Origin: JBIOWF01 sp044868295
Lineage (GTDB): Bacteria > Actinomycetota > Actinomycetes > Streptosporangiales > Streptosporangiaceae
DNA: 33,585 bases
Assembly (NCBI GenBank): GCA_044868295.1
Contig: JBIOWF010000072.1
Span: 1 to 33,585 of the forward strand
Direction of reading: 5' to 3'
Below are positions 1-9,046 of this stretch, piece by piece (the stretch's first letter is position 1; each line of letters starts with the position of its first letter). Below the pieces are notes generated by a model. It was not told where the DNA came from. It saw nothing but the letters and a program-made list of their open reading frames with translations, and did no database searches. A program made the position numbers and the translations under genes.

Positions 1-704
1 CCTCCGGAGGCGGCGCCGCTGGTGAGCGCGTGCAGCGCGCCACGGGTCGTCCGGACGGTCAGCTGGGGGTCGTCGGCGAGGACGGTGCCGATGCCCGCGA
101 TGATCGCGTCGCTCTCGGCGCGCAGGCGATGGACGTCGGCGCGCGACTCCGGGGAGGTGATCCACTGGCTGGTGCCGTCCTCGGCCGCGGAGCGCCCGTC
201 GACCGTGGCGGCGAACTTCCAGGTCACGTGTGGCTTGTGCCTGCGGATGAAGGTGAGCCAGGCCTCGTTGACCCGCTCGGCCTCCTCGGTCAGCACGCCC
301 GTGTCCACCTGGACTCCGTGCGCCCGCAGCTTGTCGATGCCCCCGGCCGCAACGGGATTGGGGTCGGTGACCGCGATCACGACCCGGCCGACGCCCGCCC
401 GCAGGAGCGCGTCCGTGCACGGGCCGGTCCTGCCGGTGTGGTCGCAGGGCTCCAGGGTCACGTACGCGGTGCCGCCGCTCGCCCGCTCCCCGGCCTCACG
501 GAGAGCGCCGACCTCGGCGTGGGGCCCGCCCGCGTAGGCGTGGAAGCCCTCACCCGCGACGCCGCCGTCGGCGTCGACGATCACGCAGCCCACGACGGGG
601 TTGGGGCTGGTGGTTCCACGGCCGCGGGCGGCAAGTTCGATCGCGCGCGCCATGTGGGCGATGTCCCGCGCGTCGTCCGCCTGCACGTGGATCTGCTCGC
701 TCAC
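1..704 (-). CDS. ribD: RibD, riboflavin deaminase/reductase (3' end cut by window)
   Basis: Bifunctional diaminohydroxyphosphoribosylaminopyrimidine deaminase / 5-amino-6-(5-phosphoribosylamino)uracil reductase, steps 2 and 3 of riboflavin synthesis, cytosolic. The deaminase zinc site is visible: HAE (H62, E64) and PCDHTGRTGPC (C87, C96). The reductase domain begins near residue 150 (HVTWKFAATVDGRSA) and runs off the left edge after about 234 residues; a full protein is usually 350-380. I chose the GTG at 704 because AGGAGG lies 9 bases upstream. An in-frame ATG at 734 would add ten residues but has no comparable ribosome binding site. It sits downstream of an FMN riboswitch, so FMN should repress it. 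Function is confident; the C-terminus cannot be judged. Confidence 0.95.
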   Translation of the reverse strand, partial: MSEQIHVQADDARDIAHMARAIELAARGRGTTSPNPVVGCVIVDADGGVAGEGFHAYAGGPHAEVGALREAGERASGGTAYVTLEPCDHTGRTGPCTDALLRAGVGRVVIAVTDPNPVAAGGIDKLRAHGVQVDTGVLTEEAERVNEAWLTFIRRHKPHVTWKFAATVDGRSAAEDGTSQWITSPESRADVHRLRAESDAIIAGIGTVLADDPQLTVRTTRGALHALTSGAASG

Positions 705-780
705 CCCGGTCGTCCTCCTCGCCAGTGTCGCCATGGCGGGCTCCGGGGGTGATGGGTGCCGGCACATGCACCTCATCGAC

Positions 781-810
781 GGGCGACCTTGCCGACCGGC
801 ACGGTCACCC
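781..810 (-). promoter_or_regulatory. Hairpin between FMN riboswitch and ribD
   Basis: On the minus strand GGGTGACC pairs with GGTCGCCC (8 bp, one G-U), with an inner TGCC/GGCA helix. It lies directly 3' of the riboswitch and 77 bases before the ribD start. There is no U-tract after it. It may be a transcription terminator of the U-less actinobacterial kind or part of the riboswitch expression platform; which one is inference. Confidence 0.45.
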
Positions 811-814
811 GTTC

Positions 815-941
815 GCGCGCTTCCTCCCATCCGGACTTTCACCGTCGGTCCCGGAATTTCACCGGGTCCACCGGCCGATGGATTCGGCCGGGTCGCGGAC
901 TGTCACCGCCGGTTCGGAATTTCACCGACCCCGGAGCACGC
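815..941 (-). promoter_or_regulatory. FMN riboswitch (RFN element) upstream of ribD
   Basis: The minus strand carries the conserved RFN blocks in order: GGTCGGTGAAATTCCG, ACCGGCGGTGACAGTCCG, then a variable hairpin (GGCCGA/TCGGCC), GGTGAAATTCCGGGACCG, ACGGTGAAAGTCCGGATGGG and a terminal AGGAAGC. These are hallmark sequences of the six-helix FMN aptamer. Binding of FMN normally turns off the riboflavin genes downstream. The stretch from 942 to 1111, between the aptamer and the mpaB-like gene, shows no gene; it holds only a GC-rich inverted repeat (986-1004), listed separately. Confidence 0.95.
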
Positions 942-985
942 TGCTCTCGTCTCTTGGGTAGCTCACCACTCCTCGTTCGCTTCGC

Positions 986-1004
986 GGCCGGTCCTCGGCC
1001 GGCC
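986..1004. repeat. GC-rich inverted repeat flanked by GTGAGCGGAG-type sequence
   Basis: GGCCGG and CCGGCC arms of 6 bp enclose a 7-base loop. On the minus strand the flanks read GTGAGCGGAGTG and GCGAACGAGGAGTG, close to motifs in the coaBC-rpoZ gap (20428-20535). It lies about 45 bases upstream of the FMN aptamer and may be a transcript end for the mpaB-like gene or an interspersed intergenic repeat. Function is unknown. Confidence 0.4.
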
Positions 1005-1111
1005 ACTCCGCTCACCGCGTCGGGTTCGCTCCCACCCATCAGTGTGCCATGCCCGGGCAAATGGAGCTCCAGGACCCCCGGAAGCAACAACCAAACGGAC
1101 GATCGGTGATG

Positions 1112-1951
1112 CTAGGCGGCCGCCCCTTTCTCCGCCATGACCTGCCGCGCGCGCCGGGCGGCGGGGGCATAGCGCATGGGGGCGGGCACCAGGCCGATGC
1201 CGCGGTGCAGCGCCTTGAGCGACACGCTCGCCCACAGGTCGCCGATCGGAGTCGCGGGCAGGCCGTACAGGCGGCGCGCCCAGCGCGGGAGGGACGCGAA
1301 GGCGAGCAGCGTGATGAGCGGAACGGCCGGCTTCAACGGGGTGAGCAGGAGCGGCAGCGGGGCGTTGAGCGACGACAGCAGCGGATGGGCGGCCTCGGGG
1401 ACGAAGTAGAGCCGGGGCCGCTCCCCTTCGATGTAGTCCCGCATCTCGGCGACCGAGCCCGGAACGTCTCGCGGGCGCAGGCCGACCACCGCGGCGGCGC
1501 GCCGCCATTCGGCGACGAACCGGTCGGCGTCCTCGTCGCCGAGCGGGACGCCCGCGCGCCGGGCCACGGACAGGTAGGAGTCGACCTCGGCGACGTGCAC
1601 CCAGCGGAGGGCCTCGGGGTCGTCGAGACGGAACCGCTCCCCCGTGTCCGGATCGAACGCGGTCAGCTTGGCGTGGATCTTGCGAACCCTGGCTCCGGCC
1701 CTGGCGACCTCCGCGCGCGAGCCATACGTGCGGACGCGCACGAACTCGGTGGTGCGCTGGAACCGCGCCCACGCCTCGCCGGGCTCAAGCAGGGCCGAGT
1801 TCTGCAGGACCCCGCGCATCGCACGGGGATGCAGGCCCTGCATCAGCAGTGCCCGGAAGCCGCCGACGAGGAGGATCGGCTCACCCATCACCCTCCAGGT
1901 CACCGACTCCGGGCCGAACAGCCCGTGGTCCACGTACCCGCCCCCATCCAT
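1112..1951 (-). CDS. MpaB/DUF2236-family oxygenase-like protein
   Basis: About 279 residues with the features of the ER-bound oxygenase MpaB / rubber-oxygenase (Lcp)-type DUF2236 family. It opens with LFGPESVTWRV, then a helix with LMQGLHPRAMRGV containing the conserved His-Pro. A YGSRAEVARAG segment and a LRWVHVAEVDSYL segment follow. Near the C-terminus a hydrophobic stretch (LPLLLTPLKPAVPLITLLAFASL) may touch the membrane. Family members are haem-dependent or presumed oxygenases, and the substrate here is unknown. I chose the ATG at 1951. A GTG at 1984 would add 11 residues but lies almost inside a TAATGT -10-like hexamer (1985-1990), and a GTG at 1933 with GGGGG upstream is also possible. 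It is divergent from the ABC importer and upstream of the ribD riboswitch; no functional link is evident. Confidence 0.8.
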   Translation of the reverse strand: MDGGGYVDHGLFGPESVTWRVMGEPILLVGGFRALLMQGLHPRAMRGVLQNSALLEPGEAWARFQRTTEFVRVRTYGSRAEVARAGARVRKIHAKLTAFDPDTGERFRLDDPEALRWVHVAEVDSYLSVARRAGVPLGDEDADRFVAEWRRAAAVVGLRPRDVPGSVAEMRDYIEGERPRLYFVPEAAHPLLSSLNAPLPLLLTPLKPAVPLITLLAFASLPRWARRLYGLPATPIGDLWASVSLKALHRGIGLVPAPMRYAPAARRARQVMAEKGAAA

Positions 1952-2063
1952 ACCCAGGTAGCTACCCGGCGAGGCGGGCGGCACACATTACGGATAAATC
2001 CGCCATTAGGGAGTGGCATGGGTTTACTGGCGATGGCCCATCGTCTTAAATATGTCCAGGTTT

Positions 2064-2081
2064 TGTCTCGAATTCGTGACA
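2064..2081. promoter_or_regulatory. 18-bp near-perfect palindrome, candidate operator
   Basis: TGTC-T-CGAATTCG-T-GACA is symmetrical except for one T/T pair. It sits in the 341-bp divergent gap (1952-2292) between the mpaB-like gene and the ABC importer, a stretch noticeably richer in A+T than its surroundings. No repressor gene is adjacent. A role as operator is inference. Confidence 0.35.
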
Positions 2082-2207
2082 CAAATCCACCTACTTGGTG
2101 CCCGGTTCTATAGGCGCCATCGCGCCAGGTCAACAGGATTTCCGGACACAAGCCGATTTACGTTGAACAACAAAGCACATACGAATCAAGAAGCATTGTG
2201 GAGGCGA

Positions 2208-2233
2208 TTGACCACCGCGAAATAGGTTGTCAA
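2208..2233. promoter_or_regulatory. Inverted repeat TTGACCACC-N8-GGTTGTCAA, candidate operator
   Basis: Nine-base arms match at eight of nine positions around an 8-base spacer, 60 bp before the importer's first start codon. The left arm also resembles a -35 element. This would suit repression or activation of the importer operon, but no regulator is encoded next to it. The rest of the gap shows nothing else that I recognise. Confidence 0.35.
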
Positions 2234-2292
2234 GGTTCCCGCAGATCGGGATTTCTTCCGACCTCCAATGCGTCTTCCGGAGCCCCCGTACA

Positions 2293-3309
2293 ATGACGTT
2301 CTCCTCACAGACCGCGGCAGAGCCGAGCGCCCACGCCGCCGGCCCGCCGGCCGCCGGGTCCGGCGAAGGTGTGACCGGACGATCCCCCGGGCAGCTGATG
2401 TGGCGGCGCTTCCGCCGCGACCGGACAGGAGTGGCCTCGGCGCTCGTCGTCCTGTTCTTCATACTGGTCGCGATCGCCGCACCACTGATCTCCGCGATGT
2501 ACGGCAAGGACCCTTACACCACCTACGGGCTGGACGATCCGGGGCTGCTCAACGAGTACGGCTTCCCGATCCGCCCCAATGGGGGAATCAGCTCCGACTT
2601 CTGGTTCGGGATCGAGCCGGGCCTGGGCCGGGACGTGTTCATCCAGCTCGTGTACGGCATCCGCACCTCGCTGCTGATCGCGCTGGCGGCGACGATCGGC
2701 ACCACGGTGATCGGCGTCGTGGTCGGCATCGTCGCCGGCTACGTGGGCGGCAAGACGGACTACTTCGCCGGCCGGGTGATCGACGTCCTGCTGTCGTTCC
2801 CCGAGACACTCTTCATCATCGCGTTCATGCCGGTGATCGAGAACCTGCTCGTCAAGCCGGACGAGGAGACACCCACCTGGCTGCGGGCCACCTCGCTCAT
2901 CATCATGCTGACCGCCTTCGGCTGGGCCGGGCTGTCCCGGCTGCTCCGCGGGAGCGTGCTCTCGCTGCGCGAGCGCGAGTTCGTCGAGGCCGCCCGGGTC
3001 ACCGGCGCCTCACCTTCGCGGATCGTCTTCAAGGAGCTGCTGCCCAACCTGTGGACGCCGATCCTGATCCAGTCGACGCTCGCGCTGCCCGCCTTCGTGA
3101 CGGCGGAGGCCGGGCTGTCCTTCCTCGGGGTCGGCATCGTCGAGCCCACGCCCGACTGGGGCCGCATGTTCCTCCGGGGCACCGAGGTCTACACCTCCGA
3201 CATCACCTACCTCATGTTCCCCGGCATCGCCCTGCTGATCTTCGTGGTCGCCTTCAACCTGCTCGGCGACTCCGTCCGCGACGCCTTCGACCCCAAGATC
3301 AGACACTGA
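2293..3309 (+). CDS. Dpp/Opp-type ABC importer, permease C
   Basis: Inner-membrane permease of a peptide/nickel-class ABC importer, about 338 residues. After a hydrophilic Ala/Pro-rich tail comes the first membrane segment (ALVVLFFILVAIAAPLI). The periplasmic loop and five further hydrophobic segments are of DppC type. The cytoplasmic EAA coupling loop is visible as EFVEAARVTGASPSRIVFKE, and the C-terminus has GLSFLGVGIVEPTPDWG and GDSVRDAFDPK, both typical of DppC/OppC. I chose the ATG at 2293 with GGAG ten bases before it; a TTG at 2227 would add an unlikely 22-residue leader. It is the first gene of a five-gene operon, whereas the C permease normally follows the B permease. Confidence 0.93.
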   Translation: MTFSSQTAAEPSAHAAGPPAAGSGEGVTGRSPGQLMWRRFRRDRTGVASALVVLFFILVAIAAPLISAMYGKDPYTTYGLDDPGLLNEYGFPIRPNGGISSDFWFGIEPGLGRDVFIQLVYGIRTSLLIALAATIGTTVIGVVVGIVAGYVGGKTDYFAGRVIDVLLSFPETLFIIAFMPVIENLLVKPDEETPTWLRATSLIIMLTAFGWAGLSRLLRGSVLSLREREFVEAARVTGASPSRIVFKELLPNLWTPILIQSTLALPAFVTAEAGLSFLGVGIVEPTPDWGRMFLRGTEVYTSDITYLMFPGIALLIFVVAFNLLGDSVRDAFDPKIRH

Positions 3310-3345
3310 CCATCCCAGCTATGAAATCCCCCAGATAGGAGCGAT

Positions 3346-5133
3346 ATGTCCAGCCGAAAGCGGTCCGCGTTGGCCGTTCTCGCCGTCGGCGCGCTCGCGC
3401 TCACCGGCGCCTGCGCCAAAGGCGGAGGCGGAGGCGGGGGCCCCGCGGGCGGCTCCGCCCCCAGCGCGGCCGCGTCGGGCGGAGCGTCCGCCAACACGGC
3501 CCCGAAGATCACCATCGGCACCGCGGCCGACTCCACCGGACCGGCCCCCGCCCCCGAAGGCGTCGTCAAGGGCGGCACGATCAACATGATCGACCGCGAC
3601 GACTACTCCCACCTCGACCCGGGCCGCGTCTACACCAACGTCGAGTCCACCTTCGCCCTGCTGATCACCCGGCAGCTCACGGGTTACAAGCGGGTCGCCA
3701 AGAACGACTACAAGCTCGTCGGTGACCTCGCCACCGACACCGGAGAGGTGTCCGACGGCGGCAAAACCTGGAAGTTCACGCTCAAGGACGGCGTGAAGTG
3801 GCAGGACGGCAACCCGATCACGTCCGCCGACGTGAAATGGTCCGTCGAGCGGCTGTTCGCCCCGTACAGCACCGAGGGCGCGCCGTACGTCCAGCAGTGG
3901 CTGACGAAGGAGGACTACAAGAAGGCCTACGAGGGCCCGTACGACGGCAAGGAGCTCGACGACATCGAGACTCCAGACGACAAGACGATCATCTTCAAGT
4001 TCAACGAGCCGCACGCGGACGCCAACTTCGCGCTGGCCATGACGACGTACGGCATCGTGCCGAAGGCGAAGGACACCAAGGAGAAGTACGACAAGGAGCC
4101 CGTCTCCAGCGGCCCGTACATCATCTCCCGGCATACCGTCGACAAGTCGATGGACCTGGAGCGCAACCCGAACTGGGACCCGGCCACCGACCCGATCCGC
4201 GGCGCCTACCCGGACAGGTGGCATCTGGAGTTCGGCTTCCAGGCCCTCCAGGTCACCGACCGGTTCATCGCCGACACGGGCGACGACAAGAAGACGCTCA
4301 GCTTCTACACCGGCGTGGCGCCCGAGCGGCTGCAGCAGGTGCTGGGCGACGCGAGCCTCCGGCCGCGCCTGATGCGGCAGGCCTCGCCGTACGGGTCCTA
4401 CTTCTACTTCAACCTGGACCGCGTGACGGACATCAAGATCCGCCAGGCCGTCAACCACGCGTGGCCCACGAAGCAGATCCAGCAGATCAAGGGCGGCCCG
4501 GCGTCCACGACGCTGTCCACCACGATCCTCAACCCGACCGTGGCGGGCTTCCAGGACTACGACCTGTTCGAGAAGAAGACCAAGCCCGAAGGCGACATCG
4601 CCAAGGCCAAGGAGCTGCTCGCCCAGTCGAGCGACCCCACCCCGACCCTGGTGTACGGCTACAACCAGACTCCGACCGAGGAGCGGGTCACCATCGCCAT
4701 CAAGAACGCGCTGGAGAAAGCCGGGATCAAGGTCGTCGCCAAGCCGATGAACACCAAGACGTGGTACGACTCCGTCAGCAAGGTCAAGAACGGCTTCGAC
4801 CTCTACTGGGGCGGCTGGGGCGCCGACTGGCCCACCGCGGCCACCGTCTTCCCCGTCATCTTCGGCCCGATCTACGACGGCGGACAGAACCTGGCGCACA
4901 TGAAGGACCCGGCCAGCGAGGCGGAGATCAGGCGGATCCAGAACCTCGGCGACGCCAACGAGGCCAACGCGGCCTGGGGCGCACTCGACAAGAAGATCAT
5001 GGAGACGGTCACGCCGCTGGTCCCCGACCTGAACGACATCGCCAACTCCCTGCACGGCTCGCTGGTGGGCGGCGCCGAGGTCGACCCGACCAGCTGGGTC
5101 GTCTCGCCGAACACCATCTTCGTGAAGCAATAG
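3346..5133 (+). CDS. ABC importer substrate-binding lipoprotein (family 5)
   Basis: Extracytoplasmic solute-binding protein of the peptide/nickel (SBP_bac_5) family, 595 residues. The N-terminus is a lipoprotein signal: basic MSSRKR, a hydrophobic core, then a lipobox ending LTGAC with the lipid-bearing Cys at 23. A Gly-rich linker (seven Gly) and an Ala/Ser/Pro-rich stretch tether the domain to the membrane. Family patterns include GGTINM near residue 78, LATDTGEVSDGGKTWKFTL with DGVKWQDGNPITSADVKWS, and VSSGPYIIS. Start is ATG with AGGAG 8 bases upstream, 36 bases after permease C. The substrate cannot be read from sequence: oligopeptides are most likely, with nickel or other small ligands possible. 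Confidence 0.94.
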   Translation: MSSRKRSALAVLAVGALALTGACAKGGGGGGGPAGGSAPSAAASGGASANTAPKITIGTAADSTGPAPAPEGVVKGGTINMIDRDDYSHLDPGRVYTNVESTFALLITRQLTGYKRVAKNDYKLVGDLATDTGEVSDGGKTWKFTLKDGVKWQDGNPITSADVKWSVERLFAPYSTEGAPYVQQWLTKEDYKKAYEGPYDGKELDDIETPDDKTIIFKFNEPHADANFALAMTTYGIVPKAKDTKEKYDKEPVSSGPYIISRHTVDKSMDLERNPNWDPATDPIRGAYPDRWHLEFGFQALQVTDRFIADTGDDKKTLSFYTGVAPERLQQVLGDASLRPRLMRQASPYGSYFYFNLDRVTDIKIRQAVNHAWPTKQIQQIKGGPASTTLSTTILNPTVAGFQDYDLFEKKTKPEGDIAKAKELLAQSSDPTPTLVYGYNQTPTEERVTIAIKNALEKAGIKVVAKPMNTKTWYDSVSKVKNGFDLYWGGWGADWPTAATVFPVIFGPIYDGGQNLAHMKDPASEAEIRRIQNLGDANEANAAWGALDKKIMETVTPLVPDLNDIANSLHGSLVGGAEVDPTSWVVSPNTIFVKQ

Positions 5134-5185
5134 GCCACGCCTCCGGGGCGTCCCAGGCGCCCCGGAGCACCGCTCAGGAGCTCCC

Positions 5186-6166
5186 GTGCTTCGATTCCTC
5201 ACCCGCCGGACGCTCGGCGCGGCGTTCATCCTCCTGATCGTCGCCGCAGTGACGTTCTTCCTCTTCTTCGCCGTGCCCGGCGACCCGGCACGGCTCGCCT
5301 GCGGAAAGGTCTGCCCGCCGGAGACCCTCGCGCAGGCCAGGCACAATCTCGGGCTGGACCAGCCGATCTTCGTCCAGTTCGTGACCTGGCTGGCCGGCAT
5401 ATTCGTGGGACGCGACTACGAGGGCCTCGGCCACTGCCCGGCGCCGTGCCTCGGTTATTCGTTCGTCAACCGCGAGCCCGTGTTCGGCACGATCGTCGAC
5501 CGGATGCCGGTGACGATCTCGCTGACGGTGGGCTCCTCGATCATGTTCCTGGTCTTCGGCGTCGGCACCGGCATCATCGCCGCGGTCAAGCAGGGCCGGG
5601 TCCTGGACAAGATCGCCAGTGTCTCGTCGCTGATCGGCGCCTCCGTGCAGATCTACTTCATCGGCACGCTGGCCATGTACTTCCTCGTCTACCAGTGGCA
5701 GGTCATCGAGCGGCCCAGATATGTGCCGTTCAGCGAGGATCCCCTCGGCTGGGCGGCCGGCCTGCTGCTCCCCTGGGTCGTCCTGGCGATCATCTTCACC
5801 GCCAACTACACGCGGATGACCCGGTCCACGATGGTCGAGCAGCTCGGCGAGGACTTCGTCCGTACGGCACGGGCGAAGGGAATGCCCGGCCGCAGCGTGG
5901 TCCTGCGCTTCGCGCTGCGCGGCACGCTGATCCCCATCGTCACCATCTTCGGCATCGACGTCGGCTCGCTCATCGGCGGGGCGATCATCACGGAGACCAC
6001 GTTCAGCCTGCAGGGCATCGGCCGCCTCTCGATCCAGGCGGTGGTCAACTCCGACCTGCCCATGCTGATGGCCACCGTCCTCCTGGCCGCCGCGGCGATC
6101 GTGGTCTTCAACGTCATCGTGGACGCCCTGTACGCCGTGATCGACCCGCGCGTCCGCCTCAGCTAG
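5186..6166 (+). CDS. Dpp/Opp-type ABC importer, permease B
   Basis: Second permease of the importer, 326 residues, DppB type. The first membrane segment covers residues 10-30 (LGAAFILLIVAAVTFFLFF), followed by PGDPARLACG and a periplasmic region with four Cys (ACGKVC and GHCPAPC) that could form disulphides. The EAA loop reads EDFVRTARAKGMPGRSVVLRF. GTLIPIVTIFGIDVGSLIGG and VDALYAVIDPRVRLS mark the usual C-terminus. GTG start with AGGAG 6 bases before it, 52 bases after the lipoprotein gene. With permease C it forms the transmembrane channel. Confidence 0.94.
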   Translation: MLRFLTRRTLGAAFILLIVAAVTFFLFFAVPGDPARLACGKVCPPETLAQARHNLGLDQPIFVQFVTWLAGIFVGRDYEGLGHCPAPCLGYSFVNREPVFGTIVDRMPVTISLTVGSSIMFLVFGVGTGIIAAVKQGRVLDKIASVSSLIGASVQIYFIGTLAMYFLVYQWQVIERPRYVPFSEDPLGWAAGLLLPWVVLAIIFTANYTRMTRSTMVEQLGEDFVRTARAKGMPGRSVVLRFALRGTLIPIVTIFGIDVGSLIGGAIITETTFSLQGIGRLSIQAVVNSDLPMLMATVLLAAAAIVVFNVIVDALYAVIDPRVRLS

Positions 6167-6176
6167 GAGCCCTCCT

Positions 6177-7231
6177 TTGACCGCCGTGACACTCTCCGAC
6201 CGGAGCCCGGGCCGCCGGGCTGACTCCTTCCTGTCCGTCCAGGACCTGCGCGTCTCCTTCCAGACGGAGGACGGCGTCGTACGCGCGGTCGACGGGCTGT
6301 CCTTCGAGGTGGAGAAGGGCACGACGCTCGGGATCGTGGGCGAGTCCGGATCCGGCAAGTCGGTGACGAACCTCGCCGTCCTCGGCCTGCACAACCCCGA
6401 CGTCACCGACATCGACGGGGAGATCTGGTTCGAGGACCAGGAGCTCGTCGGCGCGAACCGGACCGCCATGGAACGGCTTCGCGGCAACCGGATCGCCATG
6501 ATCTTCCAGGATCCGCTGACATCGCTCTCGCCGTACCACACGGTGGGCCGGCAGATCGGCGAGGTGTACCGCAGGCACAAGGGAGCGAGCAGGCGCGAGG
6601 CGCGGAACCGCGCGGTCGAGATGCTGGAGAGAGTCGGCATCCCGAACCCGAGGACCCGCGTGGACGACTACCCGCACCACTTCTCCGGCGGCATGCGGCA
6701 GCGCGTCATGATCGCCATGGCCCTCGTCTGCGATCCCGACCTGCTGATCGCCGACGAGCCGACCACGGCGCTCGACGTGACCGTCCAGGCGCAGATCCTC
6801 GACCTGCTCAAGGACCTGCAGGAGCAGACGGGGACCGCCATCATCCTGATCACTCACGATCTCGGCGTGGTCGCCAGGACCGCGCACCAGGTGATGGTGA
6901 TGTACGCGGGCCGGGCGGCGGAGCGCGGCAGCGTGCGCGAGGTCCTCGGCGCGCCCCGGCACCCGTACACGTGGGGCCTGCTCTCCTCGGTGCCCCGGCT
7001 GGGGGCCCCGGTCGACGTCCCGCTCAGGCCGGTGCGGGGTACTCCTCCGAGCCTGCTCAGCCCGCCCTCGGGCTGTCCCTTCCATCCGCGCTGCGACCAC
7101 ACCGGGCTGGCCGGGCCCGAGCTGTGCGCCCGCGCGCGACCGGGCCTGTCCCCCGAGGCCGGGCACGGGGACGCGTGCCACCTCACGCTGAAACAGAAGC
7201 AGGAAACCTTCGCGCAGATCAAGGAAGCAAT

Positions 7232-7235
<4 letters not shown>
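6177..7235 (+). CDS. Dpp/Opp-type ABC importer, ATPase D
   Basis: Cytoplasmic ATP-binding subunit, 352 residues. Walker A is GESGSGKS (55-62), the signature is FSGGMRQR, Walker B is LLIADEPTTALD, and the switch His is in THDLG. The C-terminal oligopeptide-transport tail has HPYTWGLL and the CPFHPRC Cys motif seen in DppD/OppD. Start is TTG at 6177 with AGGAG 8 bases upstream (6164-6168); a GTG three codons on is the alternative. It ends in ATGTGA, where the last four bases overlap the start of ATPase F, so the two subunits are probably made together by translational coupling. Confidence 0.94.
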
Positions 7236-8263
<1,028 letters not shown>

Positions 8264-8324
8264 CCGCGACGGACGCCCGGACGATCGCGCCCTGGGGGGC
8301 TCCCCGCTGTGGCCTGAGCGGACG

Positions 8325-8984
8325 CTAGACGCTTTCCGCCTGCGCCCGCAGGTTCCGTACGGCCTGCGCGGGGTCATCCGCTCCGTAAACGGCGTTACCG
8401 GCGACGAACACGTCGGCTCCGGCCTCGGCGCACCGCTCGATGGTCTCAGCCGACACACCGCCGTCAACCTGGAGCCAGACCTCGCCGCCGAACTTCTCGA
8501 TCAGGGCGCGTGCACGCGAGATCTTGGGCAGCATCAGGTCCAGGAATTTCTGGCCGCCGAAGCCCGGCTCGACGGTCATCACCAGCAGCATGTCGATCTC
8601 GGGGAGCAGGTCCTCGTAGTAGTCGACCTGCGTCGCGGGGTTGAGTGCGAACCCTGAGCGGGCACCGGCCGCCCGGATCGCCCTGAGGGTCCGCACGGGC
8701 GCCTTGGCCGCCTCCGCGTGGATGGTGACGCTTCCCGCGCCCGCCTCGGCGTAGGCGGGAGCCCACCGGTCCGGGTCCTCGATCATGAGATGGCAGTCCA
8801 GCGGCAGGGAGGTCGCCTTGAGGAGCGAGTCCACCACCGGCAGGCCCAGCGTGAGGTTCGGCACGAAATGGTTGTCCATGACATCCACGTGCAGCCAGTC
8901 TGCGACCCCCTCGACCCGGGCGGCCTCATCGGCGAGCCGGGCGAAGTCAGCGGACAGGATGCTGGGCGATATCTGTATGGCCAT
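8325..8984 (-). CDS. rpe: Ribulose-phosphate 3-epimerase
   Basis: Interconverts D-ribulose 5-phosphate and D-xylulose 5-phosphate in the pentose phosphate pathway; a TIM barrel of 219 residues, the usual length. Visible signatures: ISPSILSADFARL at the N-terminus; LHVDVMDNHFVPN with the metal-binding His32 and catalytic Asp34; LDCHLMI with the second metal His65; MTVEPGFGGQKF; and LQVDGGV with the C-terminal metal/catalytic Asp. The ATG at 8984 gives the family's standard MAIQISPSIL start. The open frame extends far upstream through rsmB in another frame, and that extension is not real. It is the last gene of the long minus-strand block, 62 bases after rsmB. Confidence 0.96.
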   Translation of the reverse strand: MAIQISPSILSADFARLADEAARVEGVADWLHVDVMDNHFVPNLTLGLPVVDSLLKATSLPLDCHLMIEDPDRWAPAYAEAGAGSVTIHAEAAKAPVRTLRAIRAAGARSGFALNPATQVDYYEDLLPEIDMLLVMTVEPGFGGQKFLDLMLPKISRARALIEKFGGEVWLQVDGGVSAETIERCAEAGADVFVAGNAVYGADDPAQAVRNLRAQAESV

Positions 8985-9046
8985 GATGCCCGAGTGTAAA
9001 GGCCTCAGCCGCCGCCCCACGCGCCGGGCCGACCGAGCCCCGCTGG

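Noticed and set aside
2227..2292. Upstream TTG start for permease C adding 22 residues
   Set aside because: No ribosome binding site, and the added residues overlap the inverted repeat and look unlike any family N-terminus.
3319..5400. 693-codon minus-strand frame across the binding-protein gene
   Set aside because: Antisense shadow of a clear lipoprotein gene. The composition is dominated by Val, Arg and Gly with no family features.
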